Origin: Deltaproteobacteria bacterium
Lineage (GTDB): Bacteria > Desulfobacterota > JADFXK01
Assembly: GCA_015233285.1 (NCBI GenBank)
Contig: JADFYA010000187.1
Coordinates: forward strand, 1 to 7,211
Length of the DNA stretch: 7,211 nucleotides
Direction of reading: 5' to 3'
Shown here: piece by piece, positions 1-6,444 of the stretch
Layout: each line of letters starts with the position of its first letter
Numbering within the stretch: position 1 is the first letter of the stretch
Position numbers and translations under genes: made by a program
The notes under the pieces: model-generated
The model's input: the letters and a program-made list of their open reading frames with translations, nothing else
Database searches by the model: none
What the model was told of the DNA's origin: nothing

Positions 1-518
1 AAGTATAACAGACACCCGAACCACTCCTGGCCAATGAATTCACGGTCAGCGGTGATGCATTTAATCCGTTCAATTCCGAAGGTCGTAACGAATCGTTCTA
101 TCAGCCCGATTCTTTCTTGGGTGTTTGAATTTCCTTTTTTAGAGAAAGTGATCCAAAGAATAGGAAAGGCGATGCCTTTATATGCGATGCCAAGGACGAG
201 CGGGTTAATATTTTTCTTTCCGAACTTCCAGTTCGTCCTGTCCAAAGTGAGCACCCATGAGTCTTTTGCCGGTAAAAGGTGGACGATTAGCTCGGCAATC
301 ATTGTGAAGTCGATGGCAAAACTACTGAAAAAGCGTTTAAGCCTTTTATACTTGGATTCGGTGTTGGCCTTCCCGGCAAATACTTCGGCCAGTTCCGCCA
401 GGTTCACAGTCCTAGCCAGTATCACAGCGATGAGGAATTGGACCAAGAAACTCACTCTCTGGGCCTGCCAACCCAGATGTTCCTTAAAGGCAGACTCTAA
501 CTTTTTGACTTCTTTCAT
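1..518 (-). CDS. IS4-type DDE transposase, 5' part, runs off the left edge
   Basis: Translating the minus strand from the ATG at 518 gives 172 open codons up to the window edge with no stop. The N-terminal part (about residues 1-85) is the helical region typical of IS4-group transposases. LTLDRTNWK (first catalytic Asp, residue 93) and ITADREFIG (second Asp, residue 158) are two of the three DDE residues; the third, the glutamate of the Y-R-E-K region, would lie beyond the window. RGNSNT/QERI-like family sequence is present as KKGNSNTQERIGLIERF. A GGAG ribosome site (527-530, minus strand) lies 8 bases before the ATG. The protein cuts and rejoins the element's DNA ends. The visible part shows no frameshift, so the element may be intact. 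Assignment to the broad IS4 family is firm; the subgroup is not determined. Confidence 0.88.
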   Translation of the reverse strand, partial: MKEVKKLESAFKEHLGWQAQRVSFLVQFLIAVILARTVNLAELAEVFAGKANTESKYKRLKRFFSSFAIDFTMIAELIVHLLPAKDSWVLTLDRTNWKFGKKNINPLVLGIAYKGIAFPILWITFSKKGNSNTQERIGLIERFVTTFGIERIKCITADREFIGQEWFGCLLY

Positions 519-701
519 ATCGCTATCTCCTTTAATTTGGGGTGATAGCGCATAACATCATAATATTATTATAAAGTCTAGTATATAGTATTAATATAGT
601 CACCCGAACTTGAAATATAGCATTCCATCAAACTCGTGGCCTCAGCGCCAATAGAAAGATGCTGAATTAAAATGCTAGAAATCAAATTCTGACAACTATA
701 A
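519..701. other. AT-rich intergenic stretch, IS end region
   Basis: I see no gene here on either strand. The stretch holds the leader of the leftward transposase gene and a perfect 10-base palindrome, ATAATATTAT, at 560-569. The end of the IS4-type element should fall between about 540 and 620, but its inverted repeat cannot be fixed because the other end is outside the window. Confidence 0.5.
568..573 (-). promoter_or_regulatory. candidate -10 box for the IS4-type transposase
   Basis: On the minus strand a perfect TATAAT lies about 50 bases upstream of the transposase ATG, within a very AT-rich stretch. The hexamer 17 bases further upstream (TATTAA) is a poor -35 match, so this is only a candidate. 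The AT richness makes chance matches likely. Confidence 0.25.
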
Positions 702-845
702 AAAGGAAGCAGATGGTTGGAAAGGGTGCTCTCGTTGAAGCAGACCTGTCGGATGAAATACGTCCCCACTTTCCCCGTTCTGGTTAAGGTTATCGACGAT
801 TATTACAAAGGCCGGAAGACTGACCTGCGCTTGGTCGCAAAATAG
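702..845 (+). pseudogene. IS66-type transposase C-terminal remnant
   Basis: One frame is open for 47 codons from just after a TAA at 699-701 to a TAG at 843-845. Its start, KGSRWLERVLSLKQTCR, resembles the tail of IS66-family transposases (pattern G-S-R-[FW]-[VL]-E-R-[IVM]-L-[ST], then T-C-R, then a stretch ending in an aromatic residue and K/R-G). The rest, with VLVKVIDDYYKG, fits the end of that domain. No upstream part of the transposase can be read in any frame between 519 and 701, so only the extreme 3' end survives and it cannot be functional. The family call comes from remembered motif patterns over a short segment and is moderate. Confidence 0.55.
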
Positions 846-1097
846 TATAAATTTAGGCTCTTACCCAGCGAACACGGATCAATTATTTAGTAGGTTTGAT
901 GAAAAATTGGCTGGAGATGATGATATGATGGCGAGACATGATCAATTCAGGCTTAGAGATAGGGTCTTCAGACGCATCCCATCGGAATCTTCAGCCAGGT
1001 TCCAAGAAAACCCTTGTAGGCGTTTCAAGATTTTGGTAGATAAGATATCTTGATAAGAATTTTTATGGTAATCCTTATCTTTTGCCCTTTCATGAAT
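846..1097. other. gene-less leader region before the operon
   Basis: About 250 bases in which I can support no gene on either strand. A forward reading frame around 890-1050 (containing MMARHDQFRLRDRVF) has no start site with a ribosome site and matches nothing I recognise; it may be further IS debris. The right end carries the GATAAG repeat cluster at 1039-1079. A promoter for the operon is expected here, but no convincing -35/-10 pair stands out. Confidence 0.5.
1039..1079. promoter_or_regulatory. candidate operator: GATAAG repeats and inverted repeat
   Basis: The hexamer GATAAG occurs at 1039-1044 and 1052-1057, and its complement CTTATC at 1074-1079. GATAAGAATT (1052-1061) and AATCCTTATC (1070-1079) form an inverted repeat matching at 9 of 10 positions around an 8-base centre. 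The first repeat overlaps a perfect 10-base palindrome, AAGATATCTT (1042-1051). The cluster ends 28 bases before the operon's first start codon, a natural place for a repressor or activator to bind. The region is AT-rich, which raises the chance of accidental symmetry. No known regulator site is recognised. Confidence 0.35.
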
Positions 1098-1101
1098 GGA
1101 G
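1098..1101 (+). promoter_or_regulatory. ribosome binding site that sets the sulfotransferase start
   Basis: GGAG lies 6 bases before the ATG at 1108. The alternative in-frame ATG at 1096 would overlap this site and has no purine-rich site of its own, so 1108 is preferred. Confidence 0.65.
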
Positions 1102-1107
1102 CATGCC

Positions 1108-1758
1108 ATGGGGTTAGCTGTGGTCGGCGCCGGCTTCGGCCGCACGGGAACGATGTCTTTGAAGATCGCATTGGAAAAGCTGGGCTACGGTCGCTGCTAC
1201 CACATGTCCGAAGTTTTGAAGTTCCATCCGAAGCATATGAAGTATTGGGCAGCAGCCCACCGGGGAGAACGGGTCGACTGGAACAGGCTGTTCGAGGGCT
1301 ACCAGGCCGCGGTGGATTGGCCTTCCTGCGGTTTCTGGCGTGAGCTTTCACAATATTACCCGGAGTCCAAAGTTATTCTGACAAAGCGCGAGGCCAAGCA
1401 ATGGCATGAAAGCGTCCTGCGCACGATCTACCCGGCATTTCTGGCCATGCGGGCGAGCGATGATGCCGGCTGGCGCGCCACCGCCGACTGGATCAATTTC
1501 ATGGTATATCACGGTTTCTTTGATGATCGAATCGAGGACGAGACCCATGCGCTTCGCCTGTACCACGCCCATAACCAGGCCGTAGAACAAAGCGTTCCGA
1601 GCCATCGGCTCCTGGTCATGGACGGTGAACAGACTTGGGAACCGCTCTGTGGGTTTTTCGGCTGCCCGGTCCCTGACGAACCCTATCCGGTGCTCAATAC
1701 GTCCGAGGAGTTCCTGGCAAACAGTGGTTCGACCGTCACTGGTTTCTCTTCCGGATAA
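1108..1758 (+). CDS. sulfotransferase family protein (Sulfotransfer_4 type)
   Basis: A predicted cytoplasmic enzyme of 216 residues that should transfer a sulfo group from PAPS to an acceptor. The N-terminal VVGAGFGRTGTMSLKIAL (residues 5-22) is the 5'-phosphosulfate-binding loop of the Sulfotransfer_4 group, with the conserved GRTGT. Further family landmarks are CYHM (about 30-33), the VDW...F.GY.AAVDWP stretch (about 54-72), the KVILTKRE strand followed by W (about 89-100), and the C-terminal region with W.PLC.F.G.PVPDEPYP (about 176-196). Length fits the family (about 200-240). An in-frame ATG at 1096 would add four residues but lacks a ribosome site. The gene is first in a run of five forward genes, 82 bases before the binding-protein gene. 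The acceptor molecule cannot be told from sequence, and several members of this group have no tested activity. Family confident; substrate unknown. Confidence 0.88.
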   Translation: MGLAVVGAGFGRTGTMSLKIALEKLGYGRCYHMSEVLKFHPKHMKYWAAAHRGERVDWNRLFEGYQAAVDWPSCGFWRELSQYYPESKVILTKREAKQWHESVLRTIYPAFLAMRASDDAGWRATADWINFMVYHGFFDDRIEDETHALRLYHAHNQAVEQSVPSHRLLVMDGEQTWEPLCGFFGCPVPDEPYPVLNTSEEFLANSGSTVTGFSSG

Positions 1759-1827
1759 GCTTCACGCCGGCCATGCTGGTTCCACACCTGCCAGGGAGAT
1801 CCTTTCCGAAATATTCACCCTGAATAT

Positions 1828-1833
1828 AGGAGA
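1828..1833 (+). promoter_or_regulatory. ribosome binding site that sets the binding-protein start
   Basis: AGGAGA lies 7 bases before the ATG at 1841. This identifies the true start. The same frame stays open leftward into the sulfotransferase gene as far as 1625, but that extension would precede the signal peptide and is not plausible. Confidence 0.75.
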
Positions 1834-1840
1834 AGATGTC

Positions 1841-2890
1841 ATGGTTTTATTAGCTATCCCCCATTGCCGCACTTTGTTTGCAGCATTTGCCGCTATTGCG
1901 CTTTTTATCTCTGCCCTTTCTTTTCAGCCATCACCTCTGTATGCCGGAGAAACCCCAGCCGGAGCAAACGCTGCCCCAAAACTTATTACCCTGATCAAAC
2001 TCAACGACTTCTGGCTCTTTGAATCAGGAGAGGCTAGCTTTGTTGAAGGGCTCAAGATGTCCGGATTCAAAAAGGGCCGCGATTATATCCTGAAGACCAG
2101 ATCCGCCCAGAACGACTTGCCCACCCTTGCGGGTATCATGGATGCTGCGGTAACCGATGGATCAGCGGCAGTGGTCACCATGGGGGGAGCGGCGCTTCAG
2201 ACGGCCATCACTCGTTTGAAGGAAACGCCCGTCGTCTTCCAGATTGTGGATAATCCGTTTTCCATGGGTGCGGCCAAGACCGATACGGATCATCTTCCCA
2301 ACGTCACGGGTGTGTATTTTCCTGAAGAGTCTTCAAAGGAACTGAAGATCAAGCTGGCAGGCTATATCCGCGCCCTTCAGCCCAAAGCCAAGACGCTGGG
2401 CGCCGTCTACACCATCGGATTTAAGAACTCCGAAACCCAGCTTAAGGGGATGAAAGAAGGAGCTGAAAAGTACGGTTTCAAGCTTGAGGCCGTAGGTGTC
2501 ACCTCCTCCTCGGAGTTGTTCGATGCTTTGAATGTGCTGGCGGGCAAGGGTATCAAAGGATTTGTTCTGATTACGGGACCCATTCCCTTGGGAACGGTTC
2601 CGACGATCCGCTCCAGGATGGATGACCTCGGCATACCGCTCTACAGTACTTCGACTGTCCAGGAGAACGACGGCGTCCTGCTGTCTCTGGCTCCGGATTA
2701 TAGGGTCCATGCCAAGACCTGCGGGAGAATGGCCGCGGAAATCCTCAGGGGAAAGAACCCGGCCGACATTCCGCTGGAAAAGCCCCAAACACCCATCCAT
2801 CTGGTCGTGAACATGAAAGTGGCCCAGAGGCTCCACATCAGCGTCCCGAACGAAATCCTCCGAACGGCGACCGGAATCGTCAAGCCCTGA
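1841..2890 (+). CDS. ABC importer solute-binding protein (ABC_sub_bind, TrpX-like)
   Basis: A 349-residue periplasmic binding protein that captures the solute for the transporter encoded just downstream. Residues 1-35 form a Sec signal peptide: a hydrophobic core rich in A, F, I and L around 12-28 and likely cleavage after LYA (35). There is no lipobox Cys, so it should be soluble in the periplasm. The mature part has the two-lobed fold pattern of the ABC_sub_bind family: SAQNDLPTLAGIMDAAV, then VVTMGGAALQTAI, then TPVVFQIVDNPF, and in the second lobe AKTLGAVY and PLYSTSTV followed by a C-terminal helix ending IP.EILR. Known relatives bind tryptophan or tyrosine, but most are untested, so the ligand is unknown. 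The permease gene follows after 42 bases. Start chosen from the AGGAGA site and signal peptide. Family call firm. Confidence 0.9.
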   Translation: MVLLAIPHCRTLFAAFAAIALFISALSFQPSPLYAGETPAGANAAPKLITLIKLNDFWLFESGEASFVEGLKMSGFKKGRDYILKTRSAQNDLPTLAGIMDAAVTDGSAAVVTMGGAALQTAITRLKETPVVFQIVDNPFSMGAAKTDTDHLPNVTGVYFPEESSKELKIKLAGYIRALQPKAKTLGAVYTIGFKNSETQLKGMKEGAEKYGFKLEAVGVTSSSELFDALNVLAGKGIKGFVLITGPIPLGTVPTIRSRMDDLGIPLYSTSTVQENDGVLLSLAPDYRVHAKTCGRMAAEILRGKNPADIPLEKPQTPIHLVVNMKVAQRLHISVPNEILRTATGIVKP

Positions 2891-2932
2891 GCAGGACGTC
2901 AGGATCACGCGCCACAACGAAGAAGGTTCATC

Positions 2933-3865
2933 ATGTTGATCTACCTTGGCGCTCTCGTACAGGGCCTTATCCTTGCTCCGCTGGCTCTGGGCGTGCTTGT
3001 GAGCTTCCGGATCTGCCGGGTGCTCGATCTGACGGTGGATGGTGCCTTCGCGTTTGGGGGTGCCGTCGCGGCATGCCTGCTGGTTCATAACGTTTCACCG
3101 TGGCTGGCCGCCGTGGCCGGTGGACTGGCCGGAGCCCTGGCTGGCTGCTGCTCGGGACTTCTCCATACCGGGTTGAAGGTGAATGCGATTCTTTCCGGTA
3201 TTCTCACCTCGACAGCCCTCTACTCCATAACCCTCCTGACCATGGGCCGCGGCAATCTTCCCATTCCTTCCGAGGCCGGCTTTTCCGCCCTGGCGGAGAG
3301 ACTGGGCGTTCTGTTGGCGGGAAAGCATATGGTCACCATCGAGGGAATCGGTCGGTTGGCGACGCGGGAATTCGGGATGCTGCTCCTGGTGGGAATCTTT
3401 GCCTTGATCCTGGCCTTGGTGTTGTGCTTTCTCTTTTCCACCGAGTTCGGTCTGGCCATGCGCGCCGCCGGAGCGAATGAGCAACTGGCTCCGGCCCTGG
3501 GAATCCCGACCAGTCCCATGATCGTCTGTGGCTTGGCCCTGGCCAACGGCCTGGTCGGCTTTTCCGGAGCGTTGCTGGCCCAGTACCAGGGTTATTCGGA
3601 TGTGCAGATGGGGATCAGCATGATCGTCACGGGGCTGGCCGCGGTGATGGTTGGAGAAGTGCTGCCCGGGACCCGTTCAGCCGGCCGGATGATCTTCAAC
3701 GCCATTGCCGGGGCGATTGCCTACCGTATGGCTATTGCGGCGGCGCTCCATGCCGGCCTCAATCCCTATGCGCTCAAGCTGGTCACGGCAATCTTCGTGC
3801 TGCTCATCATCAGTATTCCAATAATTCTGAAAACGGGGCGGCCGTCCCACGCCAATTCCCCATGA
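2933..3865 (+). CDS. ABC importer permease (BPD_transp_2 family)
   Basis: A 310-residue inner-membrane protein forming the channel of the importer. About eight or nine hydrophobic segments can be seen, roughly at 4-24, 36-52, 55-77, 82-104, 147-169, 193-215, 224-242, 252-270 and 279-299. The cytoplasmic loop around 168-190 (STEFGLAMRAAGANE followed by ALGI) is the BPD_transp_2 coupling motif that docks on the ATPase. The N-terminal region with RVLDLTVDGAF matches permeases paired with ABC_sub_bind proteins (TrpY-like). The usual length for the group is about 290-320. A GAAGG ribosome site (2922-2926) precedes the ATG. Only one permease gene is present, so it probably acts as a homodimer. It lies 42 bases after the binding-protein gene and 44 before the STAS gene. 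Confidence 0.9.
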   Translation: MLIYLGALVQGLILAPLALGVLVSFRICRVLDLTVDGAFAFGGAVAACLLVHNVSPWLAAVAGGLAGALAGCCSGLLHTGLKVNAILSGILTSTALYSITLLTMGRGNLPIPSEAGFSALAERLGVLLAGKHMVTIEGIGRLATREFGMLLLVGIFALILALVLCFLFSTEFGLAMRAAGANEQLAPALGIPTSPMIVCGLALANGLVGFSGALLAQYQGYSDVQMGISMIVTGLAAVMVGEVLPGTRSAGRMIFNAIAGAIAYRMAIAAALHAGLNPYALKLVTAIFVLLIISIPIILKTGRPSHANSP

Positions 3866-3909
3866 CCCGGCCATAATCGGGCTTTTGCTTCAACTAAGGA
3901 TATGCCATC

Positions 3910-5160
3910 ATGCAAATTCGAAAGCACATTGCCGGACCCAAGGTCGAGATCCACGTGGAGGGGCGGTTGGATGCCAACTGGGCCAGCCATCTTGAATCCT
4001 ATCTCAACGAAACGATTCGGCAGGGCGCCCGCCACGTTCTTCTGAATCTGGGCCGTCTTAAGTATATCAGCTCGGCGGGTATAAGGGTACTGCTCACGAC
4101 CTTTAAGCAGCTCAAGTCCGCCAAAGGATCTTTTGTCCTGTCCCAGCCGTCTCCCGCCGTCAAATCCGTCATCGATATGGTTGGACTGGACTCTCTTTTC
4201 CATGACTCCCGAGAATCCCAGGACCAGACCGGGAGCTTACCTCAACCGGTCAGGACGTTCGACAGGCTGCCGGGCAGTTTCAGAGTCTATCGCAATCCAT
4301 CCTCAACCAAATCCGCCCAGTCATGGCACCTGGTGGGCTCGCCCCACCTGCTTCATTCCGGCGGTTACACCGGCAGCGAGTGCCGGGCCATCCATTTTCC
4401 GGTAGATGTTCTGGGGCTTGGGCTGGGTGCTTTCGGGAACGGCTATGAGGACTGTATTCCTCGGTTTGGGGAGTTCCTGGCTGTTGCCGGACACGTGGTT
4501 TGCCAGTCCGTCGATTCTCCCGATACCCCTGACTTCATGATCGGGGAAAGCTCCTTTATACCTGAGGCACAAGTTCTTTACATGATGGCCGGAACCGGTG
4601 ATTTTCCTTTCTTTATGGAATTTCAGGGCCAGGAGGAAGGGATGGATATTCCATTGTCGGCTATCGGCGATGTGGCCATGGAAGTGTGCGGGGCTGATGC
4701 CGTCTCGTTTGCCTGCCTTGGAGAAGTATCCGGGCTGGTGGGCTACGGTTACCGACGCTCTCCAGTGCTTGCGGCCCATCCGGATGAGATCTTTTCGTAT
4801 CCATCCATTCTCGATTGGATTCATTACCGTTCTGAACCGGCCTGCCAGGGGGCCATCACCCTCGCGGTCGGAATCGCGTCCAGACGAGTCGATATGTTGG
4901 CTTCGTTCACCAGGCCTTTGGACAGAGACAAGAGCATCCTGGGCCATGTTCATGCCGCTGTTTTCCCCTACAGACCCTTGGCCGGAGGATATCAAGAGCT
5001 TCGCGAATGCCTGGAAGTCCTCTTCCAGGGTCAAGAGCCGATAGGGCTGATTCACCTTCTGTCCGATCTGCAAAGGATCAATGGCGCGGGGGAAAGTAAG
5101 CTGGCACGCGGCATTTGCTGGACTTCTCCTATCGAGTTGACAGAGGAGACATCCCGATGA
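3910..5160 (+). CDS. STAS-domain protein with large uncharacterised C-terminal region
   Basis: A 416-residue, probably cytoplasmic protein with no signal peptide or membrane segment. Residues 1-100 form a STAS domain (anti-sigma-factor antagonist fold): KVEIHVEGRLDANWA, then VLLNLGRLKYISSAGIRVLL, then a final helix with SVIDMVGLDSLF. By alignment to SpoIIAA/RsbV, Ser55 in SSAG is the likely phospho-acceptor. A linker of about 105-160 follows. Residues about 165-410 form a globular region with GAFGNGYEDCIPRFGEFLAVAG (first half), VLYMMAGTGDF (223-232), GADAVSFACLGEVSGLVG (261-278) and a C-terminal part with HVHAAVFPY (346-354). I recognise no catalytic motif there and can name no family. The AAGGA site (3896-3900) supports the start. 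The gene sits between permease and ATPase, and its TGA overlaps the ATPase ATG. I infer control of the transporter, as MlaB does on MlaF. Alternatively it may be a partner-switching sensor with a missing kinase or phosphatase partner. Confidence 0.8.
   Translation: MQIRKHIAGPKVEIHVEGRLDANWASHLESYLNETIRQGARHVLLNLGRLKYISSAGIRVLLTTFKQLKSAKGSFVLSQPSPAVKSVIDMVGLDSLFHDSRESQDQTGSLPQPVRTFDRLPGSFRVYRNPSSTKSAQSWHLVGSPHLLHSGGYTGSECRAIHFPVDVLGLGLGAFGNGYEDCIPRFGEFLAVAGHVVCQSVDSPDTPDFMIGESSFIPEAQVLYMMAGTGDFPFFMEFQGQEEGMDIPLSAIGDVAMEVCGADAVSFACLGEVSGLVGYGYRRSPVLAAHPDEIFSYPSILDWIHYRSEPACQGAITLAVGIASRRVDMLASFTRPLDRDKSILGHVHAAVFPYRPLAGGYQELRECLEVLFQGQEPIGLIHLLSDLQRINGAGESKLARGICWTSPIELTEETSR
5144..5148 (+). 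promoter_or_regulatory. ribosome binding site of the ATPase gene, inside the STAS gene
   Basis: AGGAG, within AGAGGAGA, lies 8 bases before the ATG at 5157. It selects this start over the in-frame ATG at 5115, which would add 14 residues with no comparable site. Confidence 0.7.
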
Positions 5161-5999
5161 ACTCACCGAAGGCAGCCGCTCCCCCCATGTTGGACCTTCA
5201 CGGTGTTCGAAAGGTCTTCCATCCCGGTACGCCCTACAAGGTTGTCGCTCTCGACGGGATCAGTCTCGAGGTTGAAAAGGGCTCCTTCGTGATCATCATC
5301 GGAACGAACGGATCGGGCAAGTCGGCTCTACTCAATGCTATTGCCGGCAGTGTTCCTTTTGAAAGCGGCCGTATCAGCCTCATGGGCCGGGATATCACGG
5401 GGTGGCCGGAGCATCTTCGTTCCAAGTATATCGGGCGCGTTTTTCAGAATCCTTTAATGGGAACGATAACGGAATTGACCGTTGCCGAAAACCTGGTGCT
5501 GTCCTCTAGCAGGAGCACACTGAGAAGTCTGCGCACGGCGGTAACCAGGCGCTCGATGAACGACATCAAAGATCGCGTGGCGTCCCTCAAACTGGGCCTC
5601 GAGACTCGATTGAACGAAAAGATGGGAGCCCTTTCCGGCGGTCAAAGACAGGCCCTGACCCTGCTCATGGCCACCTGGACCGGCCCGGACCTCCTGCTCC
5701 TGGACGAGCACACAGCCGCCCTTGACCCAAAGAGCGCAGAATTGGTTTTACATCTGAGCGAGCAGATCATCTCTCATGAGCGCATGACCGCAATCATGGT
5801 CACGCACTCCATACAACAGGCGGTCAACCTTGGAGATCGCCTGGTCATGATGCACCGAGGACGGATTGCTCACGACGACACCGGCCCCGATAAGCAGAGG
5901 CTGCGTGTTCGAGAACTCCTGTCCCGCTTTGAGATGATCCGATGTGGAGAACAAGTGGATCAAAACGCCGCAGTCATGCTGGCCGAGCAGATCATATGA
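5157..5999 (+). CDS. ABC importer ATP-binding protein
   Basis: A 280-residue ATPase that drives the importer from the cytoplasmic side. All nucleotide-binding motifs are intact: Walker A GTNGSGKS (49-56), Q-loop Gln97 in VFQNP, signature LSGGQ (159-163), Walker B LLLLDE (179-184, catalytic Glu184), D-loop ALD (188-190) and the switch His217 in MVTHS. The DEHTAALD form, with His where many ABC proteins have Pro, is what I recall for ATPases paired with ABC_sub_bind binding proteins (TrpZ-like), supporting the pairing with the upstream genes. Between the Q-loop and the signature there is a basic stretch, SSRSTLRSLRTAVTRR (117-132). The start overlaps the STAS gene's stop as ATGA (5157-5160), which implies translational coupling. 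This is the last gene of the operon. Confidence 0.92.
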   Translation: MNSPKAAAPPMLDLHGVRKVFHPGTPYKVVALDGISLEVEKGSFVIIIGTNGSGKSALLNAIAGSVPFESGRISLMGRDITGWPEHLRSKYIGRVFQNPLMGTITELTVAENLVLSSSRSTLRSLRTAVTRRSMNDIKDRVASLKLGLETRLNEKMGALSGGQRQALTLLMATWTGPDLLLLDEHTAALDPKSAELVLHLSEQIISHERMTAIMVTHSIQQAVNLGDRLVMMHRGRIAHDDTGPDKQRLRVRELLSRFEMIRCGEQVDQNAAVMLAEQII

Positions 6000-6176
6000 A
6001 CTCCTAAAACTCATCTGTCCATGAAAAACATCGTCAGGATCAGGTTAAAGAAAGTTTAAATAGAACAGGCATGGGCACCAGTTGCTGGTAATTCAACAGC
6101 ATAGCGAGCCCAGGTGGGTCTATCAAGTTTTTTGTGTAACTAGACTGATTCAATTGCATTGCCCGCGGGTTAAGAG
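6000..6176. other. intergenic stretch after the operon
   Basis: I see no gene here. A small hairpin ACCAG-TTG-CTGGT lies at 6077-6089 and a palindrome CCCGCGGG at 6162-6169. Neither is followed directly by a T-run, so no intrinsic terminator for the operon can be claimed. A run of six T at about 6128-6133 follows only a very tight CCCA/TGGG symmetry (6109-6118). Confidence 0.4.
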
Positions 6177-6440
6177 CTATTCCTCCTCCGTCGGCCGACC
6201 AACCTTTCCCTTACCCTCGGTGGCGAACAGGAGAGCAAGGCCTTTGTCCGGTCTGGTCCAAGGAATTGCTACCATCAACACTCCGCAATCAGGGCAATTG
6301 GTTCGGGGTACCCGGGCGTGTAACTGGGTAACATGCTCAAAAAAGTTAAAATGACGCCAAGTCTTGGCCACGGGATAGCATGCCTTGTGTCCATCTCGAC
6401 CGCATTTAGGGCAAGCGAAAAAAACCAAAAAGATAAATTG
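6177..6440 (-). pseudogene. ISL3-type transposase N-terminal fragment
   Basis: Reading the minus strand from about 6440 to a TAG ending at 6177 gives a piece of the N-terminal zinc-ribbon region of ISL3-family transposases. Two Cys pairs, CPKCG and CPDCG, flank the family hallmark KTWRHFNFFEH and LHARVPR, followed by VAIPWTRPDKGLALLF. A full ISL3 transposase is about 400 residues or more; here recognisable sequence stops after LLF, and a short unrelated tail (GKGKVGRPTEEE) leads to the stop. The DDE catalytic domain is missing, so it is inactive. The same frame continues upstream to an ATG at 6494, but that part is antisense to the start of cysC and is not transposase-like. The family call is strong because the motif pair is distinctive. 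Confidence 0.8.
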
Positions 6441-6444
6441 ACCT

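Noticed and set aside
34..555. 173-codon forward open frame at the left edge
   Set aside because: It is the antisense shadow of the IS4-type transposase, whose minus-strand translation has clear family motifs.
13..609. CACCCGAAC occurring at 13-21 and 601-609, as a possible IS terminal repeat
   Set aside because: The first copy lies inside the transposase coding sequence and the repeat is only nine bases in direct orientation, so chance is the simpler explanation.
1625..1840. 72-codon N-terminal extension of the binding protein
   Set aside because: It overlaps the sulfotransferase gene and would bury the signal peptide; the ATG at 1841 has AGGAGA at good spacing.
2333..3088. 251-codon minus-strand open frame across the binding-protein and permease genes
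   Set aside because: It is antisense to two well-supported genes, rich in H, R, D and Q as shadows tend to be, and has no family signal.
3866..3886. CCCG/CGGG hairpin followed by TTTT after the permease gene
   Set aside because: The stem has only four pairs and the T-run is short; it lies inside a tight operon, so I do not call a terminator.
4321..5166. 281-codon minus-strand open frame antisense to the STAS gene
   Set aside because: The forward frame has a clear STAS domain, ribosome site and stop/start overlap; the reverse frame shows no motif or start site.
6082..6354. 90-codon forward open frame between the operon and cysC
   Set aside because: It is antisense to the ISL3-type fragment, has no ribosome site and has no recognisable motif.
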